Assembly: GCF_002234405.1 (NCBI RefSeq)
Contig: NZ_NMQT01000024.1
Coordinates: 22,778 to 86,777, forward strand
Length of the DNA: 64,000 bases
Origin: Amycolatopsis thailandensis
GTDB taxonomy: Bacteria; Actinomycetota; Actinomycetes; Mycobacteriales; Pseudonocardiaceae
Direction: 5' to 3'
The position numbers and the translations under genes are program-made. A model generated the notes under the pieces. It was not told the DNA's origin. It ran no database searches and saw only the letters and a program-made list of their open reading frames with translations. How positions within the stretch are numbered: the stretch's first letter is position 1; each line of letters begins with the position of its first letter. Of this stretch, positions 57,688 through 64,000 are shown in pieces.

Positions 57688-58836
57688 CTAGATCTCCAGG
57701 CCCATCGCGGCCAGCAGGGTGCGGAACTTCGCCGACGTCTCGTCCAGCTCGGTCCGCGGGTCGGACGCGGGCACGATGCCGCCACCGGCGTACAGCCGCA
57801 TGGAGGTCTCGGCGACCTCCGCGCACCGGATCCCGACGGCCCATTCGCCATCCCCGGCCGCGTCGACCCAGCCGACGGCGCCCGCGTAGTACTCGCGGTC
57901 GAACGGCTCCAGCTCCTGGACCAGGGAGCGCGCGGCATCGGTCGGCGTGCCGCAGATCGCGGGGGTCGGGTGCAGCGCGGCGGCGAGGTCGAGCGCGGTG
58001 ACGTCCTGGTCGATCAGCTCGCCGGTGACGGTGGTCGAAAGGTGCCAGATCGCCGGCGTCGAGACCAGCTCGGGGCCGCGGACGTCGAGGGTCCGGCAGA
58101 ACGGCCGCAGGATCTCGACGACGGACTCCACCACCACGGCGTGTTCGACGTGGTCCTTTTCGGACGCCAGGAGTGCCTCACCATTGGCCTTGTCGATCGC
58201 CGGGTCCGCCGACCGGGGCATCGACCCGGCGTGCGGCCGGGACAGCACGGAGCCGCCGGTGCGGGACAGCAGGAGTTCGGGGGTGGCACCGACCAGCGTG
58301 CGACCGCCGGGCAGCTGCGCGGCGTAGGTGGTGTGCCGGGGGTTCCCGTTCGCCAGGTTCCGGACGACGTCCGCGACCGGGACGGCCTCGGCGAAATCGA
58401 GATCGAGGGCACGGGCCAGCACGACTTTGCGCAGGTCCCGGTCGCTCAGCGCCGAGACGGCCGCGCGGACGGCGGCGAGATGCGCCTCCGGTTCGGGCAC
58501 GGAAGTGACCTTGACCGGCTGCGGAAGCGTGGTGCGCGACGGACCGGCCCCGCGGTCGGAAGACGCGCGGTGCACCGTGCGGGGCAGGACCAGGTGACCC
58601 GGCGTCGAGGTGCCGTCGCTGGTGTCGAAGGGCAGGACTCCGACCGCGATCGGAGCGCCCGAGCCGGTGAACAGTCCAGGCAGTGCCTGGGACAGCCGCG
58701 CCGGATCGGTGTCGGTCGCGGTGGCCGCGGCCCCGCTCGCGAGGAGCGCGTGCCGCGCCGTGGCCAGGAGGAAGTCGCCCCGCTCGTAGCGGGCGGCCAG
58801 GTCTGCCGGGGTCGCCGGTGCGGTACTGGTCGTCAC
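57688..58836 (-). CDS. Isochorismate synthase
   Basis: This is a 382-residue chorismate-utilising enzyme of the EntC/DhbC/MenF group, converting chorismate to isochorismate. The conserved blocks are SDRDLRKVVLARALDLDFAE, GNPRHTTYAAQLPGGRTLVG and LLASEKDHVEHAVVVESVVE. LHPTPAICGTPTDAARSLVQ and RLYAGGGIVPASDPRTELDE close the fold. Catalytic-type residues (Glu in ATPELLLS, Lys in RKVVLAR) are present. GTG 58836 is preferred over 58908 because the longer version adds an unconserved segment that crosses the upstream palindrome. No other catechol siderophore gene is visible apart from the convergent phosphopantetheinyl transferase. Confidence 0.9.
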   Translation of the reverse strand: MTTSTAPATPADLAARYERGDFLLATARHALLASGAAATATDTDPARLSQALPGLFTGSGAPIAVGVLPFDTSDGTSTPGHLVLPRTVHRASSDRGAGPSRTTLPQPVKVTSVPEPEAHLAAVRAAVSALSDRDLRKVVLARALDLDFAEAVPVADVVRNLANGNPRHTTYAAQLPGGRTLVGATPELLLSRTGGSVLSRPHAGSMPRSADPAIDKANGEALLASEKDHVEHAVVVESVVEILRPFCRTLDVRGPELVSTPAIWHLSTTVTGELIDQDVTALDLAAALHPTPAICGTPTDAARSLVQELEPFDREYYAGAVGWVDAAGDGEWAVGIRCAEVAETSMRLYAGGGIVPASDPRTELDETSAKFRTLLAAMGLEI

Positions 58837-58868
58837 CTCACCAGCGTCCCAGGCTCCGGCTGAGACCA

Positions 58869-58915
58869 GGGGAAAGTGTTGCCCGGGCAACAGCCTCTCA
58901 GGCAACACTTTCCCC
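58869..58915. terminator. Terminator-like inverted repeat downstream of mihF
   Basis: Arms GGGGAAAGTGTTGCC (58869-58883) and its complement (58901-58915) enclose 17 bases. An internal perfect palindrome GTTGCCCGGGCAAC overlaps the left arm. It follows the mIHF stop and precedes the isochorismate synthase start, so it should separate the two transcripts. Confidence 0.7.
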
Positions 58916-58943
58916 CGGACAGCCCGTGACCTGGGCGGAAGGT

Positions 58944-59255
58944 TTACTTCAGCGCCTCGAGGAGGGCCTCGCGCTGCCGCTCGCCCAGGCCGGCGGCACG
59001 CCGGTCGGGGTCGATCCCGGCCTGCTCCAGCAGGGCGGCGACCTTGACCGCGCCCAGGCCGGGCACGGCCTTCAGCAGCTGCGTGACCTTCGTCTTGCCG
59101 ATGGTCTTGTTCTCCTTGGCCTGCTTGAGCACCTTGTCGATGCTCTCCTTGCCGGACTTGATCGACGCAAGCAGCTCGGAGCGCGCTTTGCGAGCCTCAG
59201 CCGCCTTGGCGAGGGCATCGGCGCGCTGCTCCGGAGTCAACGTGGGCAGAGCCAA
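58944..59255 (-). CDS. mihF: Integration host factor, actinobacterial type (mIHF)
   Basis: This 103-residue nucleoid protein resembles mycobacterial/streptomycete mIHF, an essential DNA-binding factor that bends DNA and is needed for phage integration and chromosome compaction. LPTLTPEQRADALAKAAEAR and RKARSELLASIKSGK open the protein. The helix-two-turns-helix region is TKVTQLLKAVPGLGAVKVAA with the GLG-V hairpin, followed by LLEQAGIDPDRRAAGLGERQ. The start is a TTG at 59255 with AAAGGA eight bases upstream. Length and order match the family. Confidence 0.95.
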   Translation of the reverse strand: MALPTLTPEQRADALAKAAEARKARSELLASIKSGKESIDKVLKQAKENKTIGKTKVTQLLKAVPGLGAVKVAALLEQAGIDPDRRAAGLGERQREALLEALK

Positions 59256-59705
59256 CGTAGTAGTCCTTTCATCTCAGGTCTCCGCTTTCGCGGCCGACGG
59301 CCTTTAACCATGCTTGCAAGAGCAAGCGCTGGCCAGCCGTCTCTGTACCACGGCTCCAGTAAACGCCACCCGTTCCTCGGCCGTGAAACCGACACGCACT
59401 TATTACCCCTCGACCACGCCACGGGCAACCCGCCCCAGCCTGCGGAAACACGCCCATCGGGCGGCGATTCGATGGCGTTCATCACCCTTATGAGCGATGC
59501 GAAGACTTCGCGCTGTTAGCCATTTTTCGTTTCATGGTAGGAAAAATACGAATTATTGATGATCTTGACCCGAACCGGCGAACACCCGTTAGCGCGACAC
59601 TGTGACCGAACGGTTGCCTGCGACGTTACTGACCAGTTCACCCGACCCGCATTAGAGTCGGCCCAACCCCAGTTCACCGGAGAACGAGCACCACGGGAGT
59701 ACGCG
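59256..59705. other. 450-base divergent gap between mihF and the acyl-CoA ligase gene
   Basis: No supported gene is seen. The gap holds the regulatory regions of the two divergent genes. An AT-rich island, unusual for this chromosome, spans about 59515-59572 (TTTTTCGTTTCATGG, then GAAAAATACGAATTATTGATG). A possible -10 box TAGAGT lies near 59652, upstream of the ligase gene. No strong palindrome was found. Confidence 0.5.
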
Positions 59706-61343
<1,638 letters not shown>

Positions 61344-61372
61344 CGGGTTAATCTCCCGCGCGCCTGCCGTTG

Positions 61373-61420
61373 CGTGAAGGCCATCTTGAGGGACGCTGGT
61401 CCCTGAAGGTGGCCTTCACG
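61373..61420. terminator. Inverted repeat after the acyl-CoA ligase gene, GTGAAGGCC family
   Basis: CGTGAAGGCCATCTT (61373-61387) pairs, with one G-T, with AAGGTGGCCTTCACG (61406-61420). GGGAC and GTCCC form an inner stem around GCTG. It lies between two genes on the same strand and should end the ligase transcript. Confidence 0.65.
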
Positions 61421-61443
61421 GCGTTCGGCGAAGGGTTTTGTTG

Positions 61444-62706
61444 GTGCGTAAGACAAGCAGGCGCGCGTTCCTGGCCATGGCGGGGACCGCGGCGCTTTCA
61501 GCCTGCGGGTCGAACAGTGTCCAAACAGGAACCCCGCCGCCTTCGACGGCGTACTCCGCCGGCGTGACCAGGCCGAAGCCGAAACCGGTGGACCTCGCGC
61601 AGTGGTACCACCCGTATCCCGAAGCCGGTGTCCAGGAAGCCGTCACGCGCTACGCGGCCGCGTACCAGAAGTCCAAGGTCGCGGTGCAGTGGAATCCCGA
61701 CGACTACGAGGCGAAACTGAACGCGGCGCTGACGGCGGGCCCGGTCCCGGACGTCTTCGAAGGCCAGGTCACCGTCGACCGCGTCCGGCAGGGCCAGCTA
61801 GTCCCGCTCGACGACGTCGTCGGGCCAGTGCGCGGCGACTTCAACGCCTCGGTGCTCGCGGCGCAGACCGTCGACGGCAAGCTCTACGGCGTTCCGCAGG
61901 CACTCGACACCCAGGTTCTCTTCTACCGCAAGAGTTTCCTCCAAGAGGCGAAGGTACAGCCGCCGCAGACGCTCGACGAACTCGTCGAAGCGGCGAAGAA
62001 ACTGTCCAAGGACGGCGTCAAAGGGCTGTTCGCCGGCAACGACGCGGGCGCGGCGGCGCTGGCCGGACCGCTGCTGTGGTCGGCCGGGCTGGACTACGTC
62101 AAGGACGGCAAATCCGTCGGTTTCGACGATCCGCGGGCCGCCACGACGTTCGCGAAACTCCACGAGCTCAACGGTTCGCTGCTGCTGGGCGCTTCGACGG
62201 ACTGGCCGGACCCGATCCCGTTCATCGACGGGCTCGTGGCCATGCAGTGGACCTGGCTGTGGAACCTGCCGAAGATCCAGGACACCGTGAAAGACGACTT
62301 CGGCGTCCTGGCCTTCCCCCGGCTCGACGCGTCGGGCGCGCCGTCCGTCCCGGTCAGCGGCATGAGCGCGATGGTGCACGCCAAGAGCCTGAACCCCAAC
62401 GCCGCCAAGGACTTCGTCAAATGGCTCTGGCTGGAGCGCACCGATTTCCAGCAGGAGTTCGCCACCAGGTTCGGTTTCCACCTGCCCGCGCGGCTGAGCG
62501 TGCTCGACAAGGTCGACGCGGCGGGAGACGCCGCGAAGCTGGTCAAGGAGAACGGCCGCGCCGCCGGTCCACTGTGGACACCGTCGGCGAACGCCGCACT
62601 CGTCGACGCGCTGGGCCGCATCGCCCGCGACGGCGCCGACCCGGCCACCGAGACGAAGAAGGCTGTCGAGGCCGTCAAAGCCGAACTGGGTCGCCTGTCC
62701 GCGTGA
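61444..62706 (+). CDS. Extracellular solute-binding lipoprotein (sugar ABC type), orphan
   Basis: The 420-residue substrate-binding protein has a twin-arginine-like lipoprotein signal: SRRAFLAMAGTAALSAC, with lipobox LSAC near residue 22. The mature protein has the family-1 binding fold: VDLAQWYHPYPEAGVQEAVT, FEGQVTVDRVRQGQLVPLDD, and GKLYGVPQALDTQVLFYRKS are typical. It resembles binding proteins for oligosaccharides. No permease or ATPase gene is next to it, so it must work with a transporter encoded elsewhere. GTG 61444 is chosen so the twin Arg lies near the N terminus, with GAAGG upstream. It overlaps the convergent membrane protein gene by 32 bases. Confidence 0.9.
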   Translation: MRKTSRRAFLAMAGTAALSACGSNSVQTGTPPPSTAYSAGVTRPKPKPVDLAQWYHPYPEAGVQEAVTRYAAAYQKSKVAVQWNPDDYEAKLNAALTAGPVPDVFEGQVTVDRVRQGQLVPLDDVVGPVRGDFNASVLAAQTVDGKLYGVPQALDTQVLFYRKSFLQEAKVQPPQTLDELVEAAKKLSKDGVKGLFAGNDAGAAALAGPLLWSAGLDYVKDGKSVGFDDPRAATTFAKLHELNGSLLLGASTDWPDPIPFIDGLVAMQWTWLWNLPKIQDTVKDDFGVLAFPRLDASGAPSVPVSGMSAMVHAKSLNPNAAKDFVKWLWLERTDFQQEFATRFGFHLPARLSVLDKVDAAGDAAKLVKENGRAAGPLWTPSANAALVDALGRIARDGADPATETKKAVEAVKAELGRLSA

Positions 62707-63133
62707 GCCGCCGCGAGCGGACGTACGCGAGGATCAGCACGATCGACAGGATCACCGCGCCGCCGTCGGTGACCAGTGACGGAAGCACGCCCGGCCACCC
62801 GTGTTCGCCGATCGCGGCGCGGTGCACCTCGAACGGCACGACGAACACGCCGAACGCCTGACCGACGTTGAAGGCGAGCACCGGCCAGAACAGCCAACGC
62901 CACCGGAACCAGACCAGCAGCCCGAGCGCGTTTCCGGCGATGAAGACGTTCCCCACCAGCCGCAACGCGCTGAGGTAGGTGGGCGCCTCGGCGGTGTCCG
63001 CGCCCTTGAGCCGCATGCTCGCCTCGATCAGGTCCAGGTCGATGATCACGTAATTCTGCAACGCCGTCCCGAGCACGAAGACGATCGAGCACAGCACCGT
63101 GACCAGGCGGATTTTCGGTGTCCAGAGCATCAC
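62675..63133 (-). CDS. Four-helix membrane protein, probable target of the TetR regulator
   Basis: The 152-residue protein has four predicted membrane helices: VTVLCSIVFVLGTALQNYVI, ALRLVGNVFIAGNALGLLVW, WPVLAFNVGQAFGVFVVPFE and TDGGAVILSIVLILAYV. No family is recognised. The GTG at 63133 and ATG at 63130 are consecutive codons after GGGGGAA; the ATG is likely used. It diverges from a TetR gene across two tetO-like palindromes, which suggests that it is the regulated gene, possibly an efflux or membrane-protection function. Confidence 0.8.
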   Translation of the reverse strand: MMLWTPKIRLVTVLCSIVFVLGTALQNYVIIDLDLIEASMRLKGADTAEAPTYLSALRLVGNVFIAGNALGLLVWFRWRWLFWPVLAFNVGQAFGVFVVPFEVHRAAIGEHGWPGVLPSLVTDGGAVILSIVLILAYVRSRRLTRTGDPVRL

Positions 63134-63142
63134 TTCCCCCGT

Positions 63143-63180
63143 TCTCTATCAGTGATAGAGACAAATCTATCACTGATAGA
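63143..63180. promoter_or_regulatory. Two tetO-like operators
   Basis: Site 1 (63143-63161) is a perfect 19-base palindrome, TCTCTATCA-G-TGATAGAGA. Site 2 (63166-63180) is TCTATCA-C-TGATAGA. Their centres are 21 bases apart, about two helical turns. The core CTATCANTGATAG is the one of classical tetracycline operators. A TAGAGT -10 box for the tetR gene overlaps site 2. Confidence 0.9.
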
Positions 63181-63188
63181 GTCCTCGG

Positions 63189-63788
63189 GTGGCACGCAAA
63201 GGCTCGCTGGACCTCGCCAAGATCACCGAAGCCGCCGTCGAACTGCTCGACGAAACCGGTCTCGCGGAGCTGAGCACCCGGCGCCTGGCGGCGAAGCTCG
63301 GCGTCAGCTCGCCGACGCTGTACTGGCATGTGAAGGACAAGGCGGAACTGCTGGACCTCGTCGCCGAAGCGATCTGCGCCGACGCGTTCGAGATCGACCG
63401 CGAACTGCCGTGGCGCGAACAGCTCGCGAGCGGGCTCCGTCAGTTCCGCGCCCTCCTGCTGAGTCACCGCGACGCGGCCGCCCTGCTCCGCGAACGGCCA
63501 CCGACCGGGCCGCACCGGCTCGGCCACATCGAAACGACCGCGCGGATCCTGCTGGAGGCGGGGTTCTCCGAGGAGGACACCGCGGGGATCTCGCGACTGC
63601 TCACGGCACACGTGCTCGCTTCGGTGGAGACCCTCCCCGCGCGGAAGCCGGACGAGGGATTCCTGGCGCGGCTCGCGGCGTATCCCCACGTGAGCAGGCT
63701 CGGCCCGGCTTTCGCGGCGCAGAGCGGCGAAGACCTGTTCGAACTGGGCGTCGACGTGATCCTGGACGGACTCGAAGCCCGGCTCTAG
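63189..63788 (+). CDS. TetR family regulator with TetR_C-type ligand domain
   Basis: This is a 199-residue repressor. The DNA-binding domain at 6-52 (ITEAAVELLDETGLAELSTR, LAAKLGVSSPTLYWHVKDKA) has the SPTLYWHVK recognition helix of classical tetracycline-type TetR proteins. The C-terminal TetR_C domain (from about 75) follows with LLSHRDAAALLRERPPTGPH and a PDEGFLARLAAYPHV segment. The start GTG at 63189 is six bases after a TAGAGT box, so the message is probably leaderless. It should repress itself and the divergent membrane protein gene. The inducer need not be tetracycline. Confidence 0.93.
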   Translation: MARKGSLDLAKITEAAVELLDETGLAELSTRRLAAKLGVSSPTLYWHVKDKAELLDLVAEAICADAFEIDRELPWREQLASGLRQFRALLLSHRDAAALLRERPPTGPHRLGHIETTARILLEAGFSEEDTAGISRLLTAHVLASVETLPARKPDEGFLARLAAYPHVSRLGPAFAAQSGEDLFELGVDVILDGLEARL

Positions 63789-63908
63789 TGGCGAGCGAGG
63801 GCGCCGGGACCGGGTCGGTCAGGTTGGTCGTGAGTGGCGATTCGGGTTAGAGCCGACCGTGTCTTAGGTATCTGCTGGGTTCCGGCTGTGGCGGAGCGCG
63901 AGTCCGGT

Positions 63909-63959
63909 CCGTGAAGGCCTCCTTGCCTACCCTGAAGGTAGTGAAGGAGGCCTTCACGG
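63909..63959. terminator. Inverted repeat near the right edge, GTGAAGGCC family
   Basis: Perfect 16-base arms (63909-63924 and 63944-63959, beginning CCGTGAAGGCCTCC) enclose an inner CTACC/GGTAG stem. The 212 bases after the tetR gene hold nothing else that I can support. Confidence 0.7.
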
Positions 63960-64000
63960 CGGCTCAAGTGGGCAGGAGCGGCGGTGACCGCCCGGAACCG

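Noticed and set aside
63189..63788. A tetracycline-resistance determinant
   Set aside because: The regulator and operators look tet-like, but the divergent gene encodes a four-helix protein of 152 residues and not a 12- or 14-helix efflux pump or a ribosomal protection protein.

Overview
This is a GC-rich actinobacterial chromosome segment. The gene content points to the Pseudonocardiaceae, probably Amycolatopsis or a close relative: an mIHF-type integration host factor, AfsR/SARP, ECF42 and SoxR regulators, DUF222-HNH proteins, many TetR regulators, frequent GTG/TTG starts and many apparently leaderless promoters. The genus is inferred from style and not proven. No rRNA or tRNA gene, integrase, transposase or CRISPR array was recognised.

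Left arm (1-14.4 kb). A protein cut by the window edge is followed by a pRiA4b ORF-3-like protein, a UPF0158 protein, msrA and a small lipoprotein. Next come three overlapping genes for a type II Wadjet-like SMC defence complex, jetA-jetB-jetC (3146-9839). The nuclease subunit jetD (DUF2399) that normally accompanies them is missing: a large AfsR-like regulator starts 65 bases after jetC. Two secreted proteins, one with DUF4394, follow.

Repeat region (14.4-16.9 kb). A DUF222/HNH endonuclease gene lies inside a cloud of about a dozen short palindromes with the arms TTGCCG and CGGCAA, part of which has expanded as a 153-base tandem duplication.

Small regulator-target units (16.9-32.5 kb). These include doxX/tetR with a shared operator, two SDR genes and a TetR with a perfect 24-base palindrome, a YCII/ECF42 pair, a SoxR regulon (soxR, an ABM monooxygenase and an NmrA-like gene behind a SoxR-type promoter) and a methyltransferase. 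The methyltransferase is preceded by a leaderless 11-codon reading frame and a possible Shine-Dalgarno-sequestering structure. LysR/FAD-oxidoreductase, an acyltransferase, a Ddn-like protein, a very small P450-like protein and PaaX follow.

Catabolic genes (32-46 kb). A RidA gene, a fused flavin monooxygenase/old-yellow-enzyme gene (salicylyl-CoA 5-hydroxylase or 2-aminobenzoyl-CoA monooxygenase/reductase type) and an acyl-CoA dehydrogenase come first. Then come a GH1 beta-glucosidase with a ROK regulator, a secreted GH16-CBM13 glucanase, and a GntR-controlled operon of an MFS transporter, a DUF1445 protein and pxpABC (5-oxoproline use).

Right arm (45.6-64 kb). It carries AlkB, a zinc alcohol dehydrogenase, an XRE protein, a DtxR-type metal regulator, GNAT, an amidohydrolase, an acyl-CoA metabolism set (enoyl-CoA hydratase, acyl-CoA synthetase, TetR, then a reverse-strand acyl-CoA dehydrogenase), a DctA symporter with a phosphopantetheinyl transferase, isochorismate synthase, mIHF, a fatty-acyl-CoA ligase, an orphan solute-binding lipoprotein, and a TetR gene divergent from a membrane protein across two tetO-like palindromes. 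Long inverted repeats separate most convergent gene pairs and belong to a few recurring families.
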